Origin: Phoma sp. XZ068
Lineage: Eukaryota > Ascomycota > Dothideomycetes > Pleosporales > Didymellaceae
Assembly (NCBI GenBank): GCA_004835665.1
Contig: RBKR01000017.1
Span: 868,001 to 932,000 of the forward strand
Length of the DNA: 64,000 nucleotides
Direction: 5' to 3'
Position numbers and translations under genes: made by a program
The notes under the pieces: generated by a model
Told to the model about the DNA's origin: nothing
Databases searched by the model: none
The model's input: only the letters and a program-made list of their open reading frames with translations
Part shown: piece after piece, positions 20,594-31,997 of the stretch
Layout of the letters: each line of letters opens with the position of its first letter
How positions within the stretch are numbered: the first letter of the stretch is position 1

Positions 20594-23500
20594 ATGACAA
20601 TGTGTAATATTTTGATCCGACAGCTTAAACAAAACACTCAAACATCTACGGAGGTTTTGCCAGAGCAAAGCCAAAATTCAATACCATTGAGTAATACTAT
20701 AGCTGCGTCATCAACACAGCGTCCAATTTCAAAATATGTTAGAAAGATATTCACTATGAGCACGTCTGTAGATAATAGGTGTCACTCTGCTCCTAAGTAT
20801 GGGGAGACACTTCGCTGGTTGTCTCGGATCAATAGATACAGAGCTCTGGCTGAGGAGGCAAGCAGTCAATATACAACTCTTCAAGAGATAGTGAGCTCTG
20901 GCTACAACGCGGATTTGCCCTCACAGACATTGGACGTGGGAAAAACGACCAATATTTTAGCGCAGCAAACTAAACCTAAAGCCAGCTTGCAGAGCGGAAC
21001 TCCAGCTTCCACTACGTCTAAATATGATCCTGGCGCGCACAGAAGCCATGCAGACCGCTTTGTTCAGGCAGATCTCAAGGTGCTAACAAACGTACAGTCC
21101 GATCGAACGGAGAGTCGGCTCTTGGATGGAAATCGAGATAGCGAACATGAATCTTCAAGCAAGCAAAGCGACTGTCATTCAGAAGCGCCCAACCATAGTG
21201 AAAACTATAATGGCAACGGCCCAGAGCCTGATAGTGGTCAACTTGATCCTATGCTAAGGTTACAAGATCTACAACAGATTATAGTAAGCACGGAAAGCAC
21301 AGATAGAGCTATGGAGGATGAGAGTGCGTCACAGAGTGATGCTGAAGAACCACCCGAATCAAGTGCAAACGCAACAGTTGAAGATGGGCTTGAGGCTCCG
21401 CCTAAGTATAATCCTGGAGACGGTTTCAGCTCTGCCAGTGGAGCTTCTATTGAGGGCCAAGCTAAACTGGGAAGTCTAGACAAGGGCAAAGGCAAGGCGA
21501 CAAACTCATTGCCAGATGAGCATCCTGGACATGCCTTTGAAGGCCAGTATGCTAACTGGACACAAGATGCGGTGGGGAATAACTCCAACCATTTTATTCT
21601 TAGAAGACCAAACAGTCCCCACTACGACCCAGAATCTACTTCTGATCTGGAAGAGCAATTGGATGCACCGCCACACGTACCAACAATACCAACAGCAACT
21701 CACCTTGAGACTATTCCGACACTTACACGAAACGATTGCATATATCTAATCAATGAGTTTTTACGACAAAATGCGGCTAAAATCGATGCGTTTCGTACGC
21801 GACCGCAGACGTACCGTACCAGTTCAATAGAGAGCCCTAGAGCTATCGAAACGAATTTTAGTTTCGCTTGGGATGATAAGACTGAACTCGGATTGCTCAC
21901 GGATGCTGTGCTGTGGTTAGATGCACTTCTGTCGTCATTTCGATCGGCTATCATTGCCGAAGATTTGAACGTTCTCAAGCCACGACTGGAACAAGCAGCC
22001 TCTAAATTACACGCAGCAATGAATCAGTCACATGGTGCAACCGAAGTTGCTAGACAAATCTCTGACGACATAGCTGAGGGCCAGACTTCAAATTTAATAC
22101 GCAGACAGCTTCTGGAGGAGACGAGCATCGATATTGGGACTGTTGAGGACCTGCTCCAGTCTGCCGAGATTATCAGATATCGGCGAGATCTTGGCAGAGA
22201 GTATGGTCAGAAAGATAATTTGGTGGATGGCCTGCGGCGTATTTACAGTACTCTCGTCTGCTCCATTCCAGTTGGTCTCTCCGACGATACTCGAATTTAC
22301 CAACCCCCAGAAATGGCAAAGTTGCAGTACGCAGGAGATCCAATCCAACGATACACCCTACCTAGCCCTCCAGAAATCTTCAATCACGCTTCATCTACTA
22401 CCAGACTCAGCAGCCAGGGTCACACTGGAATGCAACTTAGTGAAGAGCAAACACCTTTGAGCGAAGATTATTGGTACAATATGCGTCAAGAGATGTTTAA
22501 AGCGATTGCTGCACAGAAACAAGACGATGCAGCCGCGTCTAGGCTTAAGAAAAACCCGAGAAGCATGAATAGAGACTGGAATACATTCTATGACCGTATC
22601 TACGCTCAAGGTATGTCGAAGTATGTGGATGCCGCAGCTCAAAGGATAGCGAGTGAGGAGAATACTACGACAAGGAAGCAAACGATGGCAGAGCAAGCAA
22701 TCAGCACAGCGACAGCGGAGGCAATCCTGAACACTCCCAGGCAGACTACTGAACGAGTTCTTCAGTCCCAGCAAACTCCGAAGAGGGAGGAATGGCAAGT
22801 TGAAGGCCAGGGAAACAGTATAGCGAGCCCCCAGATTTCGCCGAATCTCAGTGATTGTACGGAGCTCACAGAGACAACTGCCGATGTAGACGTAGGCGAA
22901 CAGGTCAATCAGAAACCGAAGAGACGAGGGTTCTGCCCGAAGGTAAATAAGCGTGAGGGATGTTCCGATTGGAACAAGTGCGATTGGGACAATCACAGTA
23001 ACTTTGGTAAGCATTGCACCAAGAACCCATGTACGTGGGGAGAAGGTTGCGCTTTCGTCCATGTTTCTCGTTCGGATACTGGCTTAAGCGAGGATACAGC
23101 ACCACATCCAAATGGCCCAGTCTCTCTGACAGATCCACGTACAAGAGATCTCAGGCTTGCTTTGGATGAGGCTTTGGCTGATCCCAAGGGCTATAAGGTG
23201 TGTACGTACGTCAACAAACCGCAGGGCTGCAAGTCCAGGCAGGGCACAGTCTGCAAATTCAACCACACATTGAAAGGACTTGTTTGTCAAGATTACCAGC
23301 GTGGGAATTGTCCACGCGACTACTACTGTCCGTTGCTGCATGGGAACAACACACCCCTGCCCGGTCCATCACAGTATTCGCAAAGTCGTCACGTAAGTGA
23401 TGGAGCCTATATCAAGGCTTCTCGAAAACGCCACAAACCACCTCCTCTGCCCTTGCCCCGACAGGTTCTCGACAGCTATCCCGGTCAGGCAAATACACAA

Positions 23501-23974
23501 GGCTTGGGAATAGACTTAGGAGAGGCACCAACCGACACTGGATCATCTCAGTTCCCAAACTCGACTTTGACGAGAATAACACCTACCGGACCACTGAACC
23601 AATCTTATCGTAATATTGATCCACTAGAGAACATTCCCACAGGACCAAGAAGCCAGAATCCGCTTTTCCAACAGTCATTCGCCCCACCGCCTCAGCCTCA
23701 GCCTCGCGCTCAACAACTTTCAAGAAGTGGCGGCTGCCCGAGAACCCAGTCCGCTACGACTCAGATCAAGAAGCGTAAGTTTGACGAACAGTATGGCCTA
23801 GGACAAGATTACTCGTTTGGCCCTCGGCGTATGAGTGGGGTTTTGGACTATGTTGATGATAGGAGCATGGGTATAGACAAGGATGAAGGCGCAGATGGGC
23901 AGCAAGTGAACTCCCGCCCCCAGAAGAAGCAAAGAAAGGGTGGGAAAGGGAGGAGGGGATATGTTAGAGGATAG
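20594..23974 (+). CDS. large CCCH zinc-finger protein
   Basis: Single exon, 1126 residues from ATG 20594; an in-frame ATG at 20756 (MSTSVDNRCHSAPKYGE) is an alternative start. The first 750 residues are polar with long acidic and Ser-rich stretches and two helical segments (about residues 380-480 and 620-700). Between about residues 779 and 916 four CCCH-type units can be read: C-x8-C-x5-C-x4-H, C-x4-C-x5-C-x3-H, C-x8-C-x7-C-x3-H and C-x7-C-x5-C-x3-H (last one CQDYQRGNCPRDYYCPLLH). Such tandem fingers usually bind RNA, for example in mRNA decay or 3' processing. The C-terminus is Pro/Gln-rich and then strongly basic (RPQKKQRKGGKGRRGYVRG), which could help RNA binding or nuclear entry. It faces another CCCH protein gene tail to tail. 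Confidence 0.85.
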   Translation: MTMCNILIRQLKQNTQTSTEVLPEQSQNSIPLSNTIAASSTQRPISKYVRKIFTMSTSVDNRCHSAPKYGETLRWLSRINRYRALAEEASSQYTTLQEIVSSGYNADLPSQTLDVGKTTNILAQQTKPKASLQSGTPASTTSKYDPGAHRSHADRFVQADLKVLTNVQSDRTESRLLDGNRDSEHESSSKQSDCHSEAPNHSENYNGNGPEPDSGQLDPMLRLQDLQQIIVSTESTDRAMEDESASQSDAEEPPESSANATVEDGLEAPPKYNPGDGFSSASGASIEGQAKLGSLDKGKGKATNSLPDEHPGHAFEGQYANWTQDAVGNNSNHFILRRPNSPHYDPESTSDLEEQLDAPPHVPTIPTATHLETIPTLTRNDCIYLINEFLRQNAAKIDAFRTRPQTYRTSSIESPRAIETNFSFAWDDKTELGLLTDAVLWLDALLSSFRSAIIAEDLNVLKPRLEQAASKLHAAMNQSHGATEVARQISDDIAEGQTSNLIRRQLLEETSIDIGTVEDLLQSAEIIRYRRDLGREYGQKDNLVDGLRRIYSTLVCSIPVGLSDDTRIYQPPEMAKLQYAGDPIQRYTLPSPPEIFNHASSTTRLSSQGHTGMQLSEEQTPLSEDYWYNMRQEMFKAIAAQKQDDAAASRLKKNPRSMNRDWNTFYDRIYAQGMSKYVDAAAQRIASEENTTTRKQTMAEQAISTATAEAILNTPRQTTERVLQSQQTPKREEWQVEGQGNSIASPQISPNLSDCTELTETTADVDVGEQVNQKPKRRGFCPKVNKREGCSDWNKCDWDNHSNFGKHCTKNPCTWGEGCAFVHVSRSDTGLSEDTAPHPNGPVSLTDPRTRDLRLALDEALADPKGYKVCTYVNKPQGCKSRQGTVCKFNHTLKGLVCQDYQRGNCPRDYYCPLLHGNNTPLPGPSQYSQSRHVSDGAYIKASRKRHKPPPLPLPRQVLDSYPGQANTQGLGIDLGEAPTDTGSSQFPNSTLTRITPTGPLNQSYRNIDPLENIPTGPRSQNPLFQQSFAPPPQPQPRAQQLSRSGGCPRTQSATTQIKKRKFDEQYGLGQDYSFGPRRMSGVLDYVDDRSMGIDKDEGADGQQVNSRPQKKQRKGGKGRRGYVRG

Positions 23975-24730
23975 GGGTATGGGGGAGAGGGCTCTTAGTG
24001 ATTATATGTTTCAGAGAAATGGAGGAAGTAGAAGATGCGCAAATGATGGTTTCATATGTACATTACCTTACAAAGATTAGCAAGCCGTTGATATGGAACT
24101 ATGAGTTCAATGTATGCAATGCCGTCTCTTCTCCCTTTGCCTTATCACAAACAGGTCACGCTATCCCTGATTGCCCCCCACGCTCTTTTACTACACTTCA
24201 TGCCATATAAATCATGAGAACTCCGGCGTTATGGAAACGACATGTTCACCAAATATGTAGTTACCAGCGAGCAAGCGCTTGGCATATGCTTGGTGAGATA
24301 TAATGACCGCTGCCTCATCGCCCATCTATAATTGGATCGGGACAGGCCCGAAAAAGGATCCAAGTCAGATCCACAGGACTATTAGTTTTTATTGTTTCTA
24401 TGTGAGTTTCATTATGACTGACGACAAATCGACTCAGATGAACCACTGAAGATGCTAATTGAAGAACGGAAAGGAAAGATCTTGATGTGAGATTCGTACT
24501 TGGTACTTGGACGCTGAACGATGGGAATTCGATACAATGGTGGCTATCGACAGCTACGAGAAAAATTCAGACTGTATTTATCGTCTTATACATGCACATT
24601 CATATGTTTCACACTGTCCAAAGACATGATACGCACTTCTCTTCTCAACGAAAATCCACTATCAATACTACTTCCTCACTAACACATCCCATCCTTCGGA
24701 CCCCATCTTCAAAACTCAACCCCAAACCTC
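23975..24730. other. intergenic between convergent CCCH genes
   Basis: This 756-bp A+T-rich stretch separates the 3' ends of the two zinc-finger genes. Its open frames are short and not protein-like. No repeat or RNA gene seen. Confidence 0.5.
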
Positions 24731-27700
24731 TCACCCATGCAACATAGATTCTACATCACTCCACCCCACAAACCCACCTTGATTCCCACCCTGATTCACC
24801 TGATTCCCCTGCCCACCCCTCGCCGGACACTCCCTAGCAAAATGCCCCACCTGCCCACACCCATGACACTCCCTCCCCCCACCATTCCCAGCCTGCGTCC
24901 TCGCCCGTTGGGGACACTCGTGTTTCTTATGGCCTGGCTGCCCGCACGTGAAGCACTTTCTTTGATCACCGCCTGCGTGCGGCGGTCCGCGCTGCTGCTG
25001 CTGTGGAAACTGACCTGGCTGGATGCCCTGGGGGCTGACCTGCGGGGGGAGGGATTGCTGCCACTGCGGTATATTAGGAGGGATTTGTTGCGCCTGAGAT
25101 AGTGCAGTTTGCAAAGAGTGTCGGGTAGGGTTGAAAGTGTAATTATTCGGTGCGCGTTGGCTAGTTTGACCCGGATGAGTGGCGCGTTGGGTGGTGGGCT
25201 GGTGCTGGGTGGTTTGAGCATTGGTGCCCCTGAGCCTTCCGAAGTTCTTGGATTGCGGGTTGGTGTGGACGAACAAGCATCTGTTATTGTTGCAGGGGCG
25301 GCCTTGGGCTTCGAAGCGGCAGGGGGAGTCGTGTTTGTTGGTAGTTGGGGCTGCGATGGTAATGCGGGTGTCTCCGCCTAGTGCGGAGTCTCCCATTTGG
25401 ATGTCTCCATAGGGTTGTTGGGGGGTGTTTTGGGCTGCTGGCTGCTGTTGAGCAGCGTTGGCTTGATATTTGAAGGACCGAGGGTTGATATGTAGAAATC
25501 CACACTTTGCGTTGGTACAGTGGCTAGTTTCCGTCTCAAATCTGCAGGGACATTCGTGTTTGGGCGGTCGCCCTGTGGCTTGTGGCTTGGGATGAACCTC
25601 TTGTACTGCTTGGCCGCCTTGTTGGAAGTAATTCACGTTCTCGAAGGCCAACTGCTGGCTCGGTGGGTTTATACTAGCTGGGGCAAGAAGGATATCGGGT
25701 ATAGGCAAGTGAAGGCGGTGGCAGGGCTTATTCTTGTTGTTGCACCTACCCTCGCGCCAATTGTTGCAATAGTTGGCACGAATAGCTGCATCTACGAGCT
25801 TTCCATTTGGCGCCTGAGCCTTGCCCAATTGCAATACCGTCTGGACGTCCATAGCCGCTCCGGCATCGAGAGTGTTCTGAGCCTGCTGCAGTGCGGCCTG
25901 AGCAGGAGCGACATGACTGTACCGACATCCGTTGCCGAACTGACATTGCTCGTTCTTTTCGACGCTCCAGCAAATTCCAGCACTCCTCAGACTATCCGGA
26001 TGGTCCATAGGACATGATTGCCAATTTGGACACCCTCGTTTCTTGAAGGCTGGGCATATGCCATGTACCTCCATCTTGTCAGCGCTACTAACGACACGGG
26101 GGTACTGTGTGACAGGAGAGGAAGCCCGGATTTCACCAGTCGCATTTCCTTGTAGAACAGGCGCCTGGTGAACAAACGCCGGTACTGCCATCTGGCCCTG
26201 CTGCATACTATTTCCAGGTGCATGATAAGCTCCAGATTGATCACTGTTTGGCGCACCTGCAATCTGGTACACAACAACAGGCTGAGCAGCAACTGCCGAT
26301 GCAAAGGAAGCCGACGGAACGCCTTCAACCTGCGCCTTTGCATTGCAGACAGCCTGCAGCGCAGCACAAATGGCATCCACATCAGGCTTCGACCACTTCA
26401 ACGGCTGATCGTGAACAAAGTCCGTCATCGCCGTCTGCAGAAGCCGCATCCTGTGGAGATTCCAGCCTGTCGCCAGGACGTCCGGGACGGTGAAGCCGTA
26501 GTAGTTTACTACTCGCAGGAGGCAGTGGGCTTCTCGCATGCAAATGGCGAACTGGTAGAACTTGTCGATGTTCCTCTGCAGCTGCGCGACGTCCAATTCA
26601 TTGTTGAGAATTGAGCTTGCCCTGTCCCATAGACTGCGTAGTCTATAGTAACAAGCTTCAGTATCTGGCATTTGCAAATCGCACAGGTGTGTTGGTGCTG
26701 GGCCGCCATTTTCTGCTTCGATCAGCTGGTCGGTGATAATCTTGTACGCTTGGCCAAATGTCTGTAATCTGGCGCAAAGAGTAACCTTTTCCTGGAGCTG
26801 TAACTCGGCGCAGGCCTTGACTTTTTGTTTTGGCATCGATCGAGCTATTGCCATAGCTAATTCTTCGGAGGGTCTCCATGTTACTTGCTCGTACTGCTCA
26901 TCATTGTGTGTAGATGTTACGGGGATAATAGCCTTTTCTTGGATTTGCTGGGTGCTAGATGATTCAGTCGAACGGGATGATTCAAGGGATTGGGAACGAG
27001 CCTCGTTGACAATGGTTGTTGGCGAGCGAGATGCAAGCAACGCCATGAACTGTTCGCCACTGAGAGTGATGTAATCTGTACTGGTTTTCTCTGTAGGGCC
27101 AGGATGTTGCTGTGGCAGTACACTATTGGCAGTGGAGCTTACGATCGTTTCATTTCGTAAATAATCAGCCCGGCCGTTAGATTTACTTAGTCTGGCTGCC
27201 TCTTCTTCTAGCTGAGCCATATGGCTTTCCAATTGGACCTTCATAACAGTGTCCTGGGTGTTTTGAGTGAAAATGTCATCGTAGCTGGGCAAATCTGGAG
27301 GAGAGAGAAAAGACTCGGGAGGGCTGAGCCAAGCTAGAAGGTCGCTAATTTGAGACTCTAGTTCGCGCTGTACGTTGTTCTTCGGTTGTGTATTTTGGAG
27401 TCTCTTCTTGAGCCTTTTGAGCTCAATCAACGGGAGCGCGAGGTTGCGGAGAAGTGTCTTCCGACGAGGGTTGTCTTTGAGATGCGGATGGAGTTTGAGA
27501 AGACTTTCGCGGTCGAAAAGGCCTAGGACTGAGTCGACTATCCCCTGCCTCGCCAGCTCAAGATCAATGGGGGAGCCTCCACCGTCATTGGCGGCGTCTT
27601 CCTCTTCCGCTTTCAGCTCAGCCCAGGCGATATACGCAGCATCTAGCTGCTTGATGTGATCATCGTAAGCTTTACCATGAACGTTCTTCAGTTGGCGCAA

Positions 27701-28254
27701 TATGATTTTGAGGTCGGCTTCGTCGATTTCCCTTGCCAGCTTGGGTGCCTGAACACAGCCCTGTTGTTTACGACAGTGCTTCATTCGTTGCAAGCATGTA
27801 CTTATAATAAGCTAAAACGTGTTAGTAGGGGCGAGCAGTTGAAGGGTGACAACTCACAGACGTAGCTCTGCTCTCTCGGTTGAGTCGTGCTTTCTTACTG
27901 GCTCGTTCATCTAATGCACCCTGGTTTTTTTTCGAACGGGCTTGTGGGAGTACATCGCATGATGTAATAGGCTGCTGTCCTGTTAGCTGTGTGCGACGAT
28001 CTAAAGTCATCGTCGCTCGCACATACCGTGTCAGTTGGACCTACTTCACGAGGTCTTTTCCTGCTCCCTGAATCGCTGTTTGGCAAATCATTTTCTGGAG
28101 TGGTTTGTGTGCTTGAGCTGGCGAAGGGAGCCTCCTCCTTAGATGCGCCAGTGGCTGCTGGAGCAGGCAGTCCACGCGGAAGCACTGTCTTCATGGGCTT
28201 GCTTTTCATACCCGTGGTGGCATATTGATAGAAACTGGCCACCGCGTTCATCAT
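24731..28254 (-). CDS. CCCH plus CCHC (zinc knuckle) protein
   Basis: Three-exon model: 28027-28254, 27858-27986 and 24731-27811, introns 40 and 46 nt, in phase, 1145 residues. The second intron has a textbook CTACTAACACGTTTTAG end; the first (gtatgt...cacacag) is short and its acceptor less certain. A bipartite-like basic patch (GSRKRPREV) follows an N-terminal polar region. Residues about 130-600 are largely helical. Five CCCH units follow between about 700 and 960, for example CPAFKKRGCPNWQSCPMDH, CWSVEKNEQCQFGNGCRYSH, then CRFETETSHCTNAKCGFLH and CRFEAQGRPCNNNRCLFVH. A Gln/Pro/Asn-rich linker leads to two retroviral-type zinc knuckles, CFTCGQPGHKKHECP and CHGCGQVGHFARECP (about 1070-1115). 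Both finger types bind single-stranded nucleic acid, so an RNA-binding role is well supported; the pathway is not. It is not a Gag remnant: no protease or polymerase is nearby. Confidence 0.85.
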
Positions 28255-29084
28255 TATAAAAGCTGGGCGACAATTATGTTACGTCAAGCGAGCAGTAGGT
28301 TTGGTAGGAAAAAAGAAGAACGAGCAATTCGCAGCGACAGACAGTGGTTCTACCTGCGTTTGTGAAGCCGTTGCTGTGAAGTTTGATGTGTGATTCTCGA
28401 AGTGGATAGCTCAGAGCACAGGCTTGCCAAAGGTATATGGGGGCGCATTAGGACAAAGGCATGTTCTGAAAGCGCGGAACATCGTGGTGTCGTTGTCTGG
28501 CTGTGGAGACAATGAGTGCTTGCTCGTTGTTTGGGCTGGACAATGTCTTTGACTTGCGACATTGGGATTGTGTAGACCAACCAGCACCAGCGAAATTGAG
28601 ACGAGCATGAACTATCAACGTAAATAGTAGATGAATCGATAGTTCGTGAACAGTGTAATATGAAGTGGGAAGTACTGAGAAAGTGTGCAAGGATTCGATG
28701 ATGCGCAAGTGTTGCGACAAACGATACCGTCTCTGATCTAACAAAGGAAGGACAATCAAGAAGTCGGTCCGTTCGAGCGACCTCTCCCATGTTCATAATC
28801 CTGCAAACCCAGGTGCAACGCGTGACTCACTACGTTAACGATGAAGAAGATTCATGAGGTATCATGGTGAGTTGTATTGGTACCAGAACACATGCAAAAC
28901 ATTTGACCCATAGCAGGTGATCCTTGACGCCCTGCTGTGCCCAAGAAGCTCGATAATGTCCGCAAGGCTGCTAAAGAGCTGTATGTAGCAGTCTAGATAT
29001 ACAGAGAAGGTATCTTTGGACGCGAAAGCAGGAGAATGGAAGGAAAACGCTGGAATTGTAGCCTCGACGCCACGCAGACGGACT
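28255..29084. other. intergenic region
   Basis: This 830-bp stretch is upstream of the CCCH/CCHC gene and downstream of the SYLF-SH3 gene, both on the reverse strand. A 148-codon reverse-strand open frame at 28350-28796 has a Ser/His/Thr-rich, unordered translation and I do not accept it as a gene. The region probably includes the zinc-finger gene's promoter. Confidence 0.5.
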
Positions 29085-30593
29085 TTAAACGGTTTCGACG
29101 TAGTTGCTGTGGGTTGGTCAGATCAACACTATGCTTGCAATGGTGGGGGACTTACCTAGGGAAGATGCCTTCCCTGTCGCCCACTCTTCCAGTCCACCAA
29201 TCTGTCTCGTTGTCTGTCCTCTTCAAAATCGTAATAACCTCGCCCTTCTTGAAGCCCAGATCGCCGGGCTGGTCTGGGTCGAATGTGAACTTGGCAATTG
29301 CCTGGTCAGCGCCCAAGCTTGCCTTCTTCTGACCAAAGACTGGCTTCGGCGCCGAAGGTCGTCCAGGCGCACGGTCGCTGTAAGAATAGTCGTCGCCAAA
29401 CGTAGAGGAACGGCTGCGGCTGTTCATGGTGTCGAATGTCTCGGTGGGATTTGCGCGTGTGGAGAAGGAGCGGTTAATGCCTCCTCCTGTGTTCGGCTGG
29501 CGGTCGTAAACATCATCTGCCCATGTCGACGAGCGTTGTGGGCGGTCGCGGTATTCGTACTCGTCATTCCCAGCCTGGCTGCCCTGGCCGAGCGAGCCTG
29601 TGCGGTCTCTTCTCACGCCCTCGCCCATGGCAGAGCCGCGACGGCCCTGCCAAACAACGTTGTCGTGCGAATCGTCGTAAACAGGAATATCGTTGTACAT
29701 CCTGTCGTCGGCCGCAGCAGCGCCGCCTACGCCAGAGAAGACCCTTGAGTTCAGGACTCGCAGCAGAGGCTCTGCAGCTGGTGGTGGGGGAACCTGGCCA
29801 CTCAGCAGCTCTCGCGCAGTCCATCGCCGCCCGTATAGCTTCTCATTCGCGTCTCTCCTCTCGATCAGGCCACTGCCTTCCAGACTGACGCCTGCAAACA
29901 GTCCCTTGGTCTTGCTGTAGCTGAAGACGCCCGCTACGCCCTTCAAACTCGCGACTCCGGCTGCTTCGGCATTGCGACCGACAGGGCCGGCGGCGATTGA
30001 GACGTTGCCGCCCAGTGTTAACGAGCCAGCCTGCGCAAATGTTCGCACTGCGGACGCATCGTTCAGAATAAAAACGAAGTCAGTCAGCTCGAAGCCAATT
30101 TGTCCGCCGAAGCCGCCGCCGATAGTTCCAATGGCCGATGGCGCCGACCATGATCCGTCTGCGAGGCGCGCAACGACGACGCCGGAACCGAAACGTGCTG
30201 TACCGAGGAAGCCCGCTTTGAAGACGGTGAGGATGGCAAGGCCCTATATCGCGTTCCTATCAGTACTGTGTTGTGCATCGAGCCTCGCGCTTGGCCGTGC
30301 TGGGCAGACTGGGCGCAGTGCGGGCAGCTCGGAAGTGAGAGGAAGAGAAATAAATACACACCTTTGCGTTCGCAAGGACTGACGGTGGGATAATCTTGTC
30401 CGGTCCGAATGATTGTCGCGGGTCGACAAACGATGCCAGAATCTTGCCCGTTTTCCTGCATTCGCCTGCAGAGCTGTCAGCGACGTCACTGTGCCGCCAG
30501 CCTCACCACCATCTGAGACTAGCCGGTTGCAATAAGAGAAAAAGACTCACTCCTCATGGAAGAGGGCAGCGGATTGTTGAGACTGAACCCCAT
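29085..30593 (-). CDS. SYLF (Ysc84) and SH3 domain protein, LSB3/YSC84-like
   Basis: Yeast Lsb3/Ysc84 and human SH3YL1 bind actin and phosphoinositides at cortical actin patches and act in endocytosis. Four exons, 30551-30593, 30362-30465, 29156-30243 and 29085-29106, all phase-consistent, give 418 residues, close to the family norm. The N-terminus MGFSLNNPLPSSM followed by CRKTGKILASFVDPRQS and PPSVLANAKGLAILTVFKAGF is the signature of the SYLF domain (about residues 1-240). A Pro/Ser/Arg-rich linker follows, then a C-terminal SH3 domain from about residue 361 (AIAKFTFDPDQPGDLGFKKG, DWWTGRVGDREGIFPSNYVE). The last coding exon is only 22 nt; without it the SH3 domain would lose its closing NYVETV strand, which supports that small exon. 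The linker includes a repeated GGG/ATG-rich stretch but nothing odd. Function assignment rests on the strong family match. Confidence 0.95.
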
Positions 30594-31053
30594 CTTGGAA
30601 CCTCGAGTGTCTGGGAATGGGTTTGCGGGGAAAGATGTGCCGGCCGTCGTCTGTTAAGCGGCGGAGGACTGAGGTGATGACAGAATGGTGTGGCTGAGTA
30701 GCGCGCGCGTTCAAGCGCCCCCGCCAAAGTCCGTCCGTCACCTGAACGCGTTGCCGAGCCTTGTACCTCTACGTCTTGGCCACTAATACATAGACAAGCC
30801 AAAGTTGCGCAGCCCAACACGAAATGGGAGGCAGCGTACGACGACTGTGGCAATTCACTCCACCAGCTGTGTTTGTACTCTGGGGAGCTCCGTGTTTGGC
30901 AGGAACCCCAATAACCTCGGTGGAAGAGGAGTTTACCTACCTTATCGACTATCAATCATCAATCCTTCGACGTGCGCTATATCAACATGCTTCAGATAAG
31001 TCAAGTCTCTCCAACAAAGCTGTACAACGGGACACTCGATACACAGCACACTA
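30594..31053. other. intergenic region
   Basis: This 460-bp interval should contain the promoter of the SYLF-SH3 gene and the 3' region of the phosphotransferase gene. No convincing gene or repeat is visible. Confidence 0.5.
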
Positions 31054-31997
31054 TCACGCCACTTCGTACAGGTCGTTCCAGAAGAGGATATCCTTCAGCA
31101 ATTCCTCTGGCAGATCCAAAGCCGCAAGATTCTCCCTCTTCGGCGTACGAATCTGAACATGAACCCGCGCTGCAGTCCTCCAACCAAAGTACCCAGCCAT
31201 CTCCCAGTCAACAAGTCCAACAATCCTATCGTCATCAACAATGCAATTCGACAACGAAAAATCATTGTGCATAAAACTCAGATCGGCGTCTTTGTCGTCT
31301 GCTGCGAAAATCATGTCTCTCTCACATTCCTGAATACCGCGATGCTCCACAGGGTCAGTGTCAGGAACGACGTAAGACCGAGAAGCAACCTCACTCGGTG
31401 GCTGCACTCTACTCAGCTTCTGCAAGATCCCACGTGCTTCCGTCTTGAAGGCAGCCTTCTGAGACCGGGAGAGGTATTGCCAAGCTATATTGAGGCCGAC
31501 ACCAGGAATCCTCTCTTGTACCAGTATATCTCGTTCATTGACCTGCCGTAATCTTAGCAATACATTACACCAAATAACCACGAAGCCCACAGTTTCGAAA
31601 ATACCTTTGCAGCAAAATAGATCTGAGGAACTTGAGTATCACCCAACACCCCCCTCGCCAGCGCAATGGCCTCCACCTCGTTCGCATCAGCATACGAGTA
31701 ATCGCGATGTGCTTTCCGCCCTTGAAGTGTGTCCTTCAAGTGGCTGGATTCGACTATCACACTACCGAGGGCAAATACATCGCGGCCGCCGTCTTGGCTC
31801 TCGTAGATCCTGTTGGTGGCGGTGCAGAGCTGCAGTACTGTAGACCAGTAGGTTAGAGACTCTGGTGTCGTGCTGTTTATGTGCTTGATGTCGGGGGTGA
31901 AGTCGGTGGGGGTGGGGGAGTAGCGCCCGTAGTGAGGGATGTCTGCGTAGCGGTCTGTTGGAGGGATTTTGGTTGGGTTGGCTTCGTATGGGTTCAT
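31054..31997 (-). CDS. APH-family phosphotransferase-like protein
   Basis: Two exons, 31605-31997 and 31054-31542, separated by a 62-nt intron (gtattt...cggcag, with CTAAG near the acceptor), give 293 residues from ATG 31997. The C-terminal lobe has the kinase-fold catalytic loop FMHNDFSLSNCIVDDD (HxDxxxxN, about His223, Asp225 and Asn230) and the metal-binding VDWEMAGYFGW (about Asp243) of the aminoglycoside phosphotransferase family (PF01636). The preceding ERIPGVGLNIAWQYLS is the usual hinge region. In fungi these proteins are many, mostly of unknown substrate, and are not evidence of antibiotic resistance. The N-lobe is short: a Gly-rich loop is not clear, but VFALGSVIVESSHLKD and ANEVEAIALARG probably supply the beta strands and the helix that positions ATP. 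Confidence 0.85.

Noticed and set aside
24840..24990. Zinc knuckles as sign of a retrotransposon Gag
   Set aside because: No protease, reverse transcriptase, integrase or long terminal repeats nearby; the rest of the protein is a CCCH type.
28350..28796. 148-codon reverse-strand open frame
   Set aside because: Composition is random (many Ser, His, Thr, Cys), and three overlapping frames of similar length occur in the same place.
31054..31997. Antibiotic-resistance kinase
   Set aside because: The APH fold is widespread in fungal proteins of unknown substrate, so family membership does not indicate resistance.
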